Assembly: GCA_002689655.1 (NCBI GenBank)
Contig: NZHC01000034.1
Coordinates: 1-33,176 of the forward strand
DNA length: 33,176 nt
Source: Rhodopirellula sp.
GTDB taxonomy: Bacteria; Planctomycetota; Planctomycetia; Pirellulales; Pirellulaceae
Reading direction: 5' to 3'
A program made the translations under genes and the position numbers. The notes beneath the pieces are model-generated. The model made no database searches, was not told the DNA's origin, and saw nothing but the letters and a program-made list of their open reading frames with translations. This document shows, piece by piece, positions 16,684 to 24,874 of this stretch. Every line of letters begins with the position of its first letter. The stretch's first letter is position 1.

Positions 16684-18543
16684 ATGTCGACAGAATCGTT
16701 TAGTACTGGCGCGGGCAGCGTTGAGCCTACGGGGGCAGTTAGCAAACAGGCTACGGATGACTGGTGCAGTGAGAGTTGGGGCCAATTGACCAAACGTCTG
16801 TCCCGGCTGGCTCATCCCAAGCACGCGCAGAAGATGTTTGGTGGAGAACCAGGGAAGCAAGCGATTTATCTATGGGGTGTGGCGGCGGCTCAGGGTGGGA
16901 AGTGTGATCGCCTGATCCTCGCTTTGTCAGCTTTGACGCGTGCAACTGAGAACTCGATTGAAGGGGAATGCGAGTTTTCCGACAAGATCGATTTCGATCG
17001 TGAGGCAGCATCTTTCATCGATTCGATTGATAGCCGGCAAGTGTTCACCCCGTTGGATTGTCATTTTGCAATCCTCTGGGCCTCTGCTTTACCTGCACTT
17101 GCGAGCCGCATTGAAGCTCACCGTTGGTGGCGGCTTACGTCTACTTTACAGCATCTTCATGAGTCTGTTCTGCAATGCAGCAAAGCCTACCGTTTTGATC
17201 ATTTAATGCTGGCAGGTGAATTGGGCTTAACACTCGCGTGGCGCGTCCCGTGTGTGGCTGCCTGTAAACGCTTAGCGGGAAATGCGGGCGAGTCGGTCAG
17301 GATGTGGTGTGATCGGGAACAAGAATCCGTATCTGAAGCATTGGGGAACGCGGCGAGTGTTCGACTCGTTTTGGCTTCGTTGTTGCGTTGCCGAAAGTTG
17401 CTCGAGAAAGTGGCGAAACGAAAATTCAGGAAATCTGATCGAAGGACTCAGGCTGCCTTGGCTAAGTGGACAGCCGCGTTGACGCATCCGGTGGGAACCG
17501 CTTTGAGCTCGGCTTCGGAAGAGGCGATGTCGGCTGACGAGCAAGAGTGTGGACTGATCGATACGTTGCAAAGCGAATACTCAGACACTCTGAACGCGGC
17601 GTTTGCCGCGGCCCGCGGTGAAACCCCGGTGGGTGGACGACTTGCATGGGAGGTTGGGCTTCCCGAGACATGGCATCATGATCATGATGCAAAATTGGCC
17701 ATTGGGTTTGCGGATTGGGATGTCAGGCAAGGACGATTTCATCTCGACTACTCCGGGGAGGTTCCGGAGTTGGAACTTTTTGCTGGTCGGAGGCGTTTGT
17801 TTTCAGGTAGGGTTCAGGTGCGTCTGGAGGTAGACGGCGTTGAGCGGCAACCTTGTGGAGAGTGGGCCGAGGTCTGTGAGCACAGTGACGATGATGTGCA
17901 TTATCTGGAAATTGAACAGCCGTGGAGTGGTGGGCTCGTGCTGCAAAGACAGCTGATGCTCGTGCGGGATGATCGTTGTGTGCTGCTGGCGGATAGTGTG
18001 ATTCCAGATCAACCGGGCGATGAGGCAATATCAACGGTTGAGTACTGGTGCAACTTCCCGTTAGGGGAGTCGATCAAGTGGTCGCCCGAGGCAGAGACAC
18101 GCGAGGGCTTCCTTGTTGACGGAAAGCGGCGGGCCTTGGTGGTTCCATTAGCGGCGGGCGAATGGTCAACTGGAGCTACAGATTCAACGCTGGGTGAGAC
18201 GAGTGACAGGCACTTGCAGCTTTTTGTTCGAGGAAGGAAGTCGCTTTATGCGCCGATTTGGTTTGATTTGCAGAAACGCCGTTTTACACGGCCGAGGACT
18301 TGGCGACAGTTAACAGTAGGGGATCAACTGAAACTGGTGCCACGGCATGAGGCTGCTGCTTATCGTGTTCAAGCCGGTTCTGAACAGTGGATGGTGTATC
18401 GTTCACTTGGTGAGCGACGATGTCGCACGGCATTGGGGAAGCATTTGATGGCGGATTTTTACGGCTCTCGCTTTTACGCCGGTGACGGGTCACATGAAGA
18501 ATTGGTTACGGTAGACGATAAGTGTTCCACGGATGATGACTGA
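16684..18543 (+). CDS. Large hypothetical protein, alpha/beta layout like a polysaccharide lyase
   Basis: This 619-residue protein (ATG 16684; TTG 16675 and 16681 are alternatives) has no signal peptide or membrane helix. The first half (to about residue 310) is helical, with WWRLTSTLQHLHE and a basic helix KVAKRKFRKSDRRTQ. The second half is beta-rich, starting at AWEVGLPETWHHDHDAKLAIGF, and contains repeated Trp/Glu/Leu strands such as YLEIEQPW and CVLLADSVIPDQPGDE. A helical toroid followed by a beta-sandwich is the layout of heparinase II/III-type and alginate lyases, and planctomycetes carry many of these. The lack of an export signal and of a recognised catalytic Tyr/His set argues against a working lyase. 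It overlaps the yggS-type gene by 11 bp. I treat the function as unknown. Confidence 0.75.
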   Translation: MSTESFSTGAGSVEPTGAVSKQATDDWCSESWGQLTKRLSRLAHPKHAQKMFGGEPGKQAIYLWGVAAAQGGKCDRLILALSALTRATENSIEGECEFSDKIDFDREAASFIDSIDSRQVFTPLDCHFAILWASALPALASRIEAHRWWRLTSTLQHLHESVLQCSKAYRFDHLMLAGELGLTLAWRVPCVAACKRLAGNAGESVRMWCDREQESVSEALGNAASVRLVLASLLRCRKLLEKVAKRKFRKSDRRTQAALAKWTAALTHPVGTALSSASEEAMSADEQECGLIDTLQSEYSDTLNAAFAAARGETPVGGRLAWEVGLPETWHHDHDAKLAIGFADWDVRQGRFHLDYSGEVPELELFAGRRRLFSGRVQVRLEVDGVERQPCGEWAEVCEHSDDDVHYLEIEQPWSGGLVLQRQLMLVRDDRCVLLADSVIPDQPGDEAISTVEYWCNFPLGESIKWSPEAETREGFLVDGKRRALVVPLAAGEWSTGATDSTLGETSDRHLQLFVRGRKSLYAPIWFDLQKRRFTRPRTWRQLTVGDQLKLVPRHEAAAYRVQAGSEQWMVYRSLGERRCRTALGKHLMADFYGSRFYAGDGSHEELVTVDDKCSTDDD

Positions 18544-19249
18544 AAAGCAGACCCAGCAACGAATCACGCATAACTGGCAATCTGTCCAGCAACAGGTTCG
18601 CGAAACCGCGATCGCATGTGCACGCGATCCAGGTTCAATTCGGATCATTGGCGTGTCAAAGTACGTGGATGAAAAACTTACCCGTGCTTTGACCTCAGCG
18701 GGTTGTTGTGAGCTGGGTGAAAGCCGTCCGCAACTGATGTGGCAGAAATCGCAAGCGATGCAGGATGTGACGCCGCTCGGCTGGCACATGATTGGGCATC
18801 TGCAACGCAACAAAGTCCGACGCACGTTGCGATGTACGCCGACGATTCACTCAGTTGACAGTGAACGTCTGCTTTCCGCTATCGCCGACGAAGCTGTACT
18901 GCAGGGCATTTGTATCGACGTCTTGCTTGAAGTGAATATTAGTGGTGACCAAGCGAAAACGGGGTTCTTACCCGAGGCACTGCAGTCCGTGCTCGAGTCC
19001 CGTCATCAATCCGGTCTCGAAATCCGTGGGCTAATGGCGATGGCCGGTTGGGGGACAGACCCGTCCGCCGCACGGAAGCAGTTTGAGAAAACGAGAGAGC
19101 TTCGTGATCAGTTGGAAATTTCAACCGGTCGCCAATTGCCCGAACTTTCGATGGGGATGAGTGGTGATTATCAAGAGGCTATACAAGCTGGTGCGACGAT
19201 GGTTCGAATCGGATCGACCTTATTTGATGGTGTGATCGAGCGAAACTAG
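18533..19249 (+). CDS. yggS: YggS/PLPBP family pyridoxal-phosphate homeostasis protein
   Basis: This is a cytosolic carrier that binds PLP and keeps vitamin B6 and some amino-acid pools balanced; no catalytic activity is known for the family. The 238-residue protein matches the family length. The PLP lysine is Lys43 in IIGVSKYVDEKL. Other family landmarks are WHMIGHLQRNKVR, IHSVDSERLL, LLEVNISGDQAKTGF, IRGLMAMA, LSMGMSGDYQEAI and the end MVRIGSTLFDG. The usual block GENYVQE after the lysine is replaced by LGESRPQLMWQK, and the final phosphate-binding IFG reads LFDG. ATG 18533 overlaps the upstream stop by 11 bp; ATG 18536 is equally possible. The overlap suggests coupled translation with the lyase-like gene, an unexplained pairing. 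Confidence 0.92.
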   Translation: MMTEKQTQQRITHNWQSVQQQVRETAIACARDPGSIRIIGVSKYVDEKLTRALTSAGCCELGESRPQLMWQKSQAMQDVTPLGWHMIGHLQRNKVRRTLRCTPTIHSVDSERLLSAIADEAVLQGICIDVLLEVNISGDQAKTGFLPEALQSVLESRHQSGLEIRGLMAMAGWGTDPSAARKQFEKTRELRDQLEISTGRQLPELSMGMSGDYQEAIQAGATMVRIGSTLFDGVIERN

Positions 19250-19673
19250 CCTTCAGTTCGATGTGTTGGTTAGATCCGTCGCCACTGCGACCGTGGTGCG
19301 TGGAATCTAGCGTGAACGGGATGCCGGTTGAATTGATCGGGAAACGCAGTGCATGCAATTTTTATGGTGGTGGCAGAGGCACGCGGCGTGCAGAACAGGC
19401 AGCCCATTCTGGTCGGTCACGCAGGGTACCAAAAAAAAGCTCTCGCCAGTCTTGGGAGGGCAATGATGCTTGCCTTGAGCGAAAATTTGCATAGCGACGG
19501 AGGAAATGGGTATAGCAGGCGAGTCACTACGGACTCGTCGACTAGTGTTGAAATCCTGTGCCGTCGGCTGGTTCACGGATTCCTTCAGGTCAATGCGTGG
19601 ATTCGGAGTGTAGGACACGACTTTGAATGTGTTCGCCCATTCAGTTTTTGGCCACACAGGGAGAGGCTGTTCT
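19250..19673. other. Convergent intergenic region
   Basis: The 424 bp lie between the ends of the yggS-type gene (plus) and the acyltransferase gene (minus). Open frames on both strands run through it but none has family features, signal peptides or a balanced composition. I see no strong terminator. Confidence 0.45.
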
Positions 19674-20855
19674 CTATCCGCCGTTATCCAGCATCTGCTG
19701 TACTCGTTGCTCGATTTTCGTGGTGATAGTGGTTGTCTGGGATTTTACTTTGCGATCGCTGCTGACTTCCACAGGTTCTCCGAATGAAACCTTCACTCGA
19801 CGTTCGGCTTTGATGTCCGCCGTGGTTTTCTGCAGAACGTCCTCTTCAAACTTGTCGATGGTTTCAGCCATTCGATCGATTGAAGGATGGTTGTCGACAT
19901 AGTCACCCGGATAACTGAATGACTGCACCACAAGGAATAGGTCTTCCATATCATGTTTCAGTTGGCTGGCCTGCTCCGTGTCCAAATCACCAGCAAGTTC
20001 TTTTTCCATGATGGTCTTGCGAGCTGCCTTGACCCGTTCAGGGATGCTTTTGGAGGACGGTTCTATGTCGTTTCGCATTTCAACGTTGCTGAGGATATGC
20101 TCACGAAGTTTGGCGATTCGCTCCGGCAGGCGGCCAGACTGGGTGTTTTTCAGATACTCCAGTTCCTTGACAATGAGTAACGCTTCGGCAAACTCGTAAA
20201 TGCGTTTTTCCAGCGGTTCGGTTAACTTGGGACGCCAGAAAATTGAGCTCTCAAGCTCGCTCATGGTTGCCAGCAGTGACGGTGTGGGATCATCGACATA
20301 GGTATATTTGATAGCGCAAGGAATGCAGGTAATCGGTCGCTTGCTTTTTCTTGCCGCGGCAACTGCGATAGCGGCGGCGCCCTCGCGGAACGGCGTGACA
20401 CGGCCATTGCAATGGTAGATTTCACCCTCCGGGAAAATGACCAGCGGTTCCTGCTTCTCTTGCAGGATGCTGGTTGCCAGCCGAAAAGCACCAATGTCAT
20501 TCGCCTCCCGGTCAACGCTAAAGCAGCCATGTTTTGTAAGAATCCAGCGTGCAAGCCATGATTTGTCGTCGAACACGTGCCATGTAGCCATCACGTGTAA
20601 AGCAGTGCCGACTTGATCAGCGGCTGAGTAAATCACATAGGGATCTGCATGGCTGGAGTGGTTGGGCATGATCATCACACCCTCTCCGTTGTTGAGCCGC
20701 TCGTTAACAATGCTCGCGCCTTCCACCTCAATGTCAGCGATCTGGATCGCACGTTTTCTCTGCCGATCCCGAAACGGACGCAGGAGGTTTACCAGAGTGG
20801 GGCTGACGCTTGGCTTCCAAGCCTGTGGCGCGAAGAGCATGGTGTAACGATTCAT
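19674..20855 (-). CDS. PlsC-type lysophospholipid acyltransferase
   Basis: This is a predicted membrane-associated 1-acylglycerol-phosphate or related acyltransferase. The 393-residue protein carries the catalytic block NHSSHAD (residues 65-71, the HX4D motif) and FPEGE (141-145), with FREGAAAIA soon after and the typical terminal strand [11 protein letters not shown] near residue 360. Between the catalytic core and that strand is an extra helical segment of about 130 residues rich in Glu, Lys and Arg, which is longer than in standard PlsC. There is no clear membrane helix. The ATG overlaps the stop of the dehydrogenase gene (ATGA), so the two are translationally coupled. The acyl acceptor cannot be told from sequence; a glycerolipid is most likely, but other acceptors are possible. 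Confidence 0.88.
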   Translation of the reverse strand: MNRYTMLFAPQAWKPSVSPTLVNLLRPFRDRQRKRAIQIADIEVEGASIVNERLNNGEGVMIMPNHSSHADPYVIYSAADQVGTALHVMATWHVFDDKSWLARWILTKHGCFSVDREANDIGAFRLATSILQEKQEPLVIFPEGEIYHCNGRVTPFREGAAAIAVAAARKSKRPITCIPCAIKYTYVDDPTPSLLATMSELESSIFWRPKLTEPLEKRIYEFAEALLIVKELEYLKNTQSGRLPERIAKLREHILSNVEMRNDIEPSSKSIPERVKAARKTIMEKELAGDLDTEQASQLKHDMEDLFLVVQSFSYPGDYVDNHPSIDRMAETIDKFEEDVLQKTTADIKAERRVKVSFGEPVEVSSDRKVKSQTTTITTKIEQRVQQMLDNGG

Positions 20856-21787
20856 GTTTCAGTGCCTTGCCAATTTACCTGATTAAGTTCAGCCATCGCT
20901 AAAATTAAAGCTTGTGTTCCGTCTCTTGCATGGCCTTGCGCGACAACGGCTTGGTAAAGTTGTTGTGCGAGCGCCAATCCTGGTAGGGCCAAGTTCATGG
21001 CAGCAGCTTCATCCAACGCGATTCGCATATCTTTGATAAAATGCTCAACAAAAAAACCAGGATCGAAATCCCCATCGATCATACGAGGAGCCATGTTGGT
21101 CAGGGACCAACTGCCGGCTGCCCCGGAAGATACGCTTTGAAGCACGGTGTTCAGGTCGAGTCCGGCTTTGGTTGCGTACAGAAGGGCTTCACAAACGGCA
21201 ATCATTCCAGAGGCGATTAGGGTCTGATTCACCATCTTGGTATGCTGCCCGCGGCCCGGACCACCCTGACGCACAATCGTGCTACCCATCAATTCAAACA
21301 AGGGCGTTACACGTGTCACATCGTCGGGCGCGCCTCCCACCATGATTGACAGGCTGCCCTTGCGGGCTCCAGTGTCTCCCCCGCTGACGGGGGCATCAAT
21401 GCTCGCAACGCCCTTCCTGTTTGACTCCTCGGCGATTCTCTCAGCAAGCGACGGCTGGCTGGTCGTCATGTCAACAATCGTCATGCCTGCGGACGAGCCG
21501 CTCAGGACGCCGTCCTCTCCAAGGATCACCCGTTCTACGTCACTGGGGAATCCCACAATCGTGAACACAACGTCTGACTGTTCAGCAACTTCCTTGGGGG
21601 AATTCGCGAGCACTGCTCCGCGGTCAACAAGCGACGCCGTTTTTTCTACTGTTCGGTTGAATACTGTCGCCGTGTAACCTCCTGCCATCAGGTGACCACA
21701 CATGCTGCTGCCCATCACACCGGTGCCGATCCAACCGATGCGAGTTTTGCCAGGCGTGATGGGCGGAACGAGTTGCCGTTGGTCCAT
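20852..21787 (-). CDS. Beta-hydroxyacid dehydrogenase (6PGDH-like; tartronate semialdehyde reductase / HIBADH type)
   Basis: This is a soluble NAD(P)-dependent oxidoreductase of 311 residues. The dinucleotide motif is GWIGTGVMG (18-26), followed by [11 protein letters not shown], with Arg45 after Asn44 suggesting NADP preference. The substrate block is [16 protein letters not shown] (131-146), and the catalytic lysine is Lys184 in HTKMVNQ. These fit tartronate semialdehyde reductase, 3-hydroxyisobutyrate dehydrogenase or succinic-semialdehyde-type GLYR enzymes; sequence alone does not choose. The frame is open to 21853, but ATG 21787 has a purine-rich GAGAAG about 9 nt upstream and gives a normal family N-terminus. 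It forms a two-gene unit with the acyltransferase, overlapping it by 4 bp. Confidence 0.92.
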   Translation of the reverse strand: MDQRQLVPPITPGKTRIGWIGTGVMGSSMCGHLMAGGYTATVFNRTVEKTASLVDRGAVLANSPKEVAEQSDVVFTIVGFPSDVERVILGEDGVLSGSSAGMTIVDMTTSQPSLAERIAEESNRKGVASIDAPVSGGDTGARKGSLSIMVGGAPDDVTRVTPLFELMGSTIVRQGGPGRGQHTKMVNQTLIASGMIAVCEALLYATKAGLDLNTVLQSVSSGAAGSWSLTNMAPRMIDGDFDPGFFVEHFIKDMRIALDEAAAMNLALPGLALAQQLYQAVVAQGHARDGTQALILAMAELNQVNWQGTET

Positions 21788-21916
21788 GTTTGCTGCTTCT
21801 CTGCGTGTGAAAGTTTCGCGATGGGTATATCGCAAATATAGCAGGGGAAGCACCTCGGAAAAACGCGCGGGGCCAAATTCACGCCACGGGCGAGAGTCTC
21901 AACGAGTTGGACAGAG

Positions 21917-22516
21917 TCAGGCGGCTTGCCAGCGTTTGACCTCTTCCTCACTAGTGCCCAGCCAGATTGCAGTGGCCCAGTCGGGTAACTTCTGATGAAT
22001 ATCAGAAATTCCGACGACCAGATCCCGATTTTTTCCCCCAGGCCGCGTAATTGCTGCGGTGATTTGGAGAGTACAGCTGCGAGTTGCCGCTGGCATTGGT
22101 TTGCTAGATGCGGCAGGAAGGGTAACTCGCGATTCAAAGGCCGCCAACGCCTGCTTCAGGATGCTGCGAGGTGCTAACTCATGCGGCGGTTGTGTTTGAG
22201 TTGGGTGCATACGCCTCAGCAGACGATTGACGGACTTGACATGCCACGCCGCAAACTGGTCAGAGAAGATGGTCCGCACACCTGGGAGATTTCGGTACCA
22301 ATCAATTCTCAAGTCACGATCGGTGTGGGTAGCGAGCTCGCGTGATAATTCAACAAAGAAATTCTTGCGAAATGATAGATAGGGCGGCGTTACGAGGACA
22401 GGCGTGGAGGCATGCCTATCGGCGAGCGTAAGGATCTGGTTGGCAATGTGCTGTAGCGGCATGGAGACGTGTCGACCTGGTTCTGGCAAGTTCTGAGCAC
22501 GGGAAAATAAGCTCAA
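21917..22516 (-). CDS. Hypothetical protein coupled to the ExeA-like ATPase
   Basis: I do not recognise this 199-residue protein. It is helical and basic in the middle (WHVKSVNRLLRRMHP), with an Ala/Thr-rich beta-like C-terminal half ending LPDWATAIWLGTSEEEVKRWQAA. No signal peptide or membrane helix is visible. The start appears to be TTG 22516, only 5 bp after the ATPase stop; ATG 22462 (MPLQHIANQIL) is the alternative. The tight spacing suggests reinitiation after the ATPase gene, so the two products probably work together. LVTPPYLSFRKNFFVELSRE is the most distinctive block and a good search seed. Confidence 0.7.
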   Translation of the reverse strand: MSLFSRAQNLPEPGRHVSMPLQHIANQILTLADRHASTPVLVTPPYLSFRKNFFVELSRELATHTDRDLRIDWYRNLPGVRTIFSDQFAAWHVKSVNRLLRRMHPTQTQPPHELAPRSILKQALAAFESRVTLPAASSKPMPAATRSCTLQITAAITRPGGKNRDLVVGISDIHQKLPDWATAIWLGTSEEEVKRWQAA

Positions 22517-22521
22517 GACTC

Positions 22522-24516
22522 TCAGTTCTTCGAACGCATACGTTTAAGCATGCGCTGGTAATCGATGGACTGGTGGCTTGCGTCGATTGGGTTGTGTCGC
22601 TTGTCGATGCGATGAATGTTCACTTCATCCTCAATGATTAGCATGTCGCTGTCATCATGTCGGAGCTTGAAGGCCTGCTCCTGAGGGCCAGACGTGAGCC
22701 GATGGTCTGCTGGCTCCTGCTCTTGGTCTGACATGCTCTGGTTTATCTCAGTTGGTGCTGGTGCAGCATGATCGTGGTCAGGACTACCGTGGCGGGCAGA
22801 TGCAAGCTCCAAACTGGCGCACTCCAACGCAGACTCATCGAGTTCAGGGTGTGCGGGGTCAATCGAGATGTTGTCAGCCGATTGTCCGCTCACGTCGTAA
22901 TGCATCTTGTTAGGTGTCTGGTGAGCGTCATCACAATACTCAATTTTGTCCGCCGGAGTGAGGTTGATGAGGTCGCTGATGCCGATCATTTCCTGATGTA
23001 AAGCAATTTCCTGCGGGATGACTGCTTCGATAGACGCTGTTGGATGATTTGTGGTGGCCTCTGATTTTGTGGGTGCCGCGTGAAGGTCGATTTGCTCTTC
23101 CTCGTCAAAGCTACCAAACAACATTTCGTTGGTTTTTGTGTTCGGGTGTTCCTCTGACAGTTCGTTATTCAAATTGTCCGAGATCAATTCGTCATCTATC
23201 TCGAGCGCCGGAGATGCTAACTCAGGATACTGCAGTTGCTGAGAACTGATCTGATCGATGTCGAGGTGTTGCTCGGGGGCGGCATTTTTTTGGGGGGCTG
23301 TTCTTTCATTGTGCCCAGGTTTTTGAAGAGGATCCTGGAACTCAAATTCGTGTGCGGTTTCTTCGTGTGCGGTTTCTTCGTGTGCGGTGTCCCAAACTTC
23401 GGTATAAAGTTCATCCGTTGGGCTTGGCTCTAAGGTTGGGCTTGGCTTGATCTCAGGTGAGTCCTGCTGTTCGGTGGATGTTTCCCAATGACTGTCGGGC
23501 TCAAAGTCGCACTCGTCGTAAGCGTCTGATTCGGGAGCAGCCGTTTCTGAGAACAGTTCGTGATCTAACAGGTCGTCGTCAAGGGGGTTCGGGGTGTGGC
23601 CGTCGGTGGTTTCGTGGATGTCTGTTGGGGTGTCGAAAGAGTCCAGTTCGCCAAATTCAACGGTGGATTCGGTCAGTTGCATTTCTGGTTCATCAACCAT
23701 AGGACTTGGAAGCTGCTGCACCTCGGCCCAAGACTGATCGATGATCCGGTCGGTGATCAGGTATTCGTTTTTTTCGGCGGCAAAATCAATTGCGTGGGAC
23801 AACAACTGGTTGATGAGGCGTGGCACACCACTGCAAGCATGATGAACTGCAGAGATTGCTTCAGCGGTGATGGTAGCGTCGGGATCACAACCACAGTTGC
23901 GGATGGTCTGGTTGATATACCAGCCCGTCTCTTCGCTGTTGAGAGGGTGGAGGTAACACCGTGTCGAGATCCGCTGGCGGAACCCGTCCATCGAGGGTGC
24001 TATCAGCAATTCATCAAGATGGGTTCCTCCGAACATGACTACGCTGACTCGCGGTTCTCCATCACGCTTCAGATTGGTCAAGGTGCGAATGGTCTCGAGG
24101 ATTTCCGGACTCAGGGCCTGAGCTTCGTCAATCAGAAGTAAGATCCTGGGTGCTGGTGGCTCGCACAGGCAGATGTGGTCGAACAATGCAAGTTGAAGAT
24201 CGCCAGCGGGAGTACTTGTAAGGTCGACGCCGGCCTGGTGCAGGAAACGTCTCAGGAATGAGTCGCTGTCTGGTAGGGGGGTTTCGCCCAGTGAGATAAC
24301 TCGGTGGCTCTTCTGATGTCGAGATGCCAGTAGTTCACTGATCAAGGTCTTTCCAGTTCCTGGCGGACCTATGACAACTGATATCGCGTCTCGCGCCTGT
24401 AGGCTCAGCTCAATTCTGTCTACGGCATCCTGAACGGACCCTAATCCGATAAACCGTTTGATGCTCGGAAAGGCGGGGAAGGGAGGCAAGTTATAGGCGG
24501 AATCACTGGAGTGCAT
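22522..24516 (-). CDS. ExeA/GspA-like AAA ATPase with long acidic tail
   Basis: From ATG 24516 the protein has 664 residues. The first 285 or so form an ATPase of the ExeA/GspA/TniB-like group: short N-terminus with FIGLGSVQDAV, Walker A GPPGTGKT (50-57), Walker B LLLIDEAQAL (126-135), sensor-like VVMFGG, and the arginine-rich FRQRISTRCYLHPL, then GVPRLINQLLSHA typical of ExeA. Residues from about 290 to 664 are Asp/Glu/Ser/Pro-rich and probably disordered, with a small TAHEE tandem repeat, ending in a basic YQRMLKRMRSKN. ExeA homologues energise assembly of the type II secretion pore or serve polysaccharide export; some relatives serve transposons. No secretion or transposase gene is adjacent. 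The frame is open to 24657, but the family start fits 24516. Confidence 0.87.
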   Translation of the reverse strand: MHSSDSAYNLPPFPAFPSIKRFIGLGSVQDAVDRIELSLQARDAISVVIGPPGTGKTLISELLASRHQKSHRVISLGETPLPDSDSFLRRFLHQAGVDLTSTPAGDLQLALFDHICLCEPPAPRILLLIDEAQALSPEILETIRTLTNLKRDGEPRVSVVMFGGTHLDELLIAPSMDGFRQRISTRCYLHPLNSEETGWYINQTIRNCGCDPDATITAEAISAVHHACSGVPRLINQLLSHAIDFAAEKNEYLITDRIIDQSWAEVQQLPSPMVDEPEMQLTESTVEFGELDSFDTPTDIHETTDGHTPNPLDDDLLDHELFSETAAPESDAYDECDFEPDSHWETSTEQQDSPEIKPSPTLEPSPTDELYTEVWDTAHEETAHEETAHEFEFQDPLQKPGHNERTAPQKNAAPEQHLDIDQISSQQLQYPELASPALEIDDELISDNLNNELSEEHPNTKTNEMLFGSFDEEEQIDLHAAPTKSEATTNHPTASIEAVIPQEIALHQEMIGISDLINLTPADKIEYCDDAHQTPNKMHYDVSGQSADNISIDPAHPELDESALECASLELASARHGSPDHDHAAPAPTEINQSMSDQEQEPADHRLTSGPQEQAFKLRHDDSDMLIIEDEVNIHRIDKRHNPIDASHQSIDYQRMLKRMRSKN
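23340..23390. repeat. 15-bp coding repeat (TAHEE) in the ATPase tail
   Basis: GTGTGCGGTTTCTTC occurs twice in tandem, followed by a partial third copy. On the minus strand it codes for TAHEE-TAHEE-TAHE in the acidic tail. It may vary in copy number, like the EGES repeat at the left edge. Confidence 0.75.
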
Positions 24517-24874
24517 CGCTGTCACGCATTTTGGAAGGTTGGAGACGAGCCGCGTTGGATAAACCACATTACGCAGATCGATACAATCGAATTGATCGGC
24601 ATAATTGGTACTGCTTCTGCACTTGAAAACAGGTCTACCGCCGGCTTGGCTGTTCAAATGGGGGCACTAGGTGCAATGGGTGGCCTTTTTGAGTGTCAGG
24701 TTGCCTTGGAAGGGGCATTCGTCGGCAGCGTGGGGATGCTTTCAGGATGGGGGATATTCCTTGCTTGCATTTGTGGGCCAATGACGCTTGCCGCATATAA
24801 GTCGCTGTCGCCTTGTTTGGCGGGGGGATGGCTGTGCCATTGGCCTTTTCTTTTCGGCGCGTTGGTTGTGCGAC
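24517..24874. other. Intergenic region between dnaB and the ATPase gene
   Basis: About 360 bp separate the dnaB stop from the ATPase start. A plus-strand frame (24511-24897) contains a Gly/Ala-rich hydrophobic stretch but overlaps both neighbouring coding regions, so I do not call it. The ATPase promoter should be here. Confidence 0.4.

Noticed and set aside
18620-18660. tRNA-like GGTTCAATTC motif
   Set aside because: It lies inside the yggS-type coding region and has no cloverleaf around it.
22522-24516. Transposon TniB-type ATPase
   Set aside because: The ATPase core is similar, but no transposase, terminal repeats or target duplications are seen nearby.
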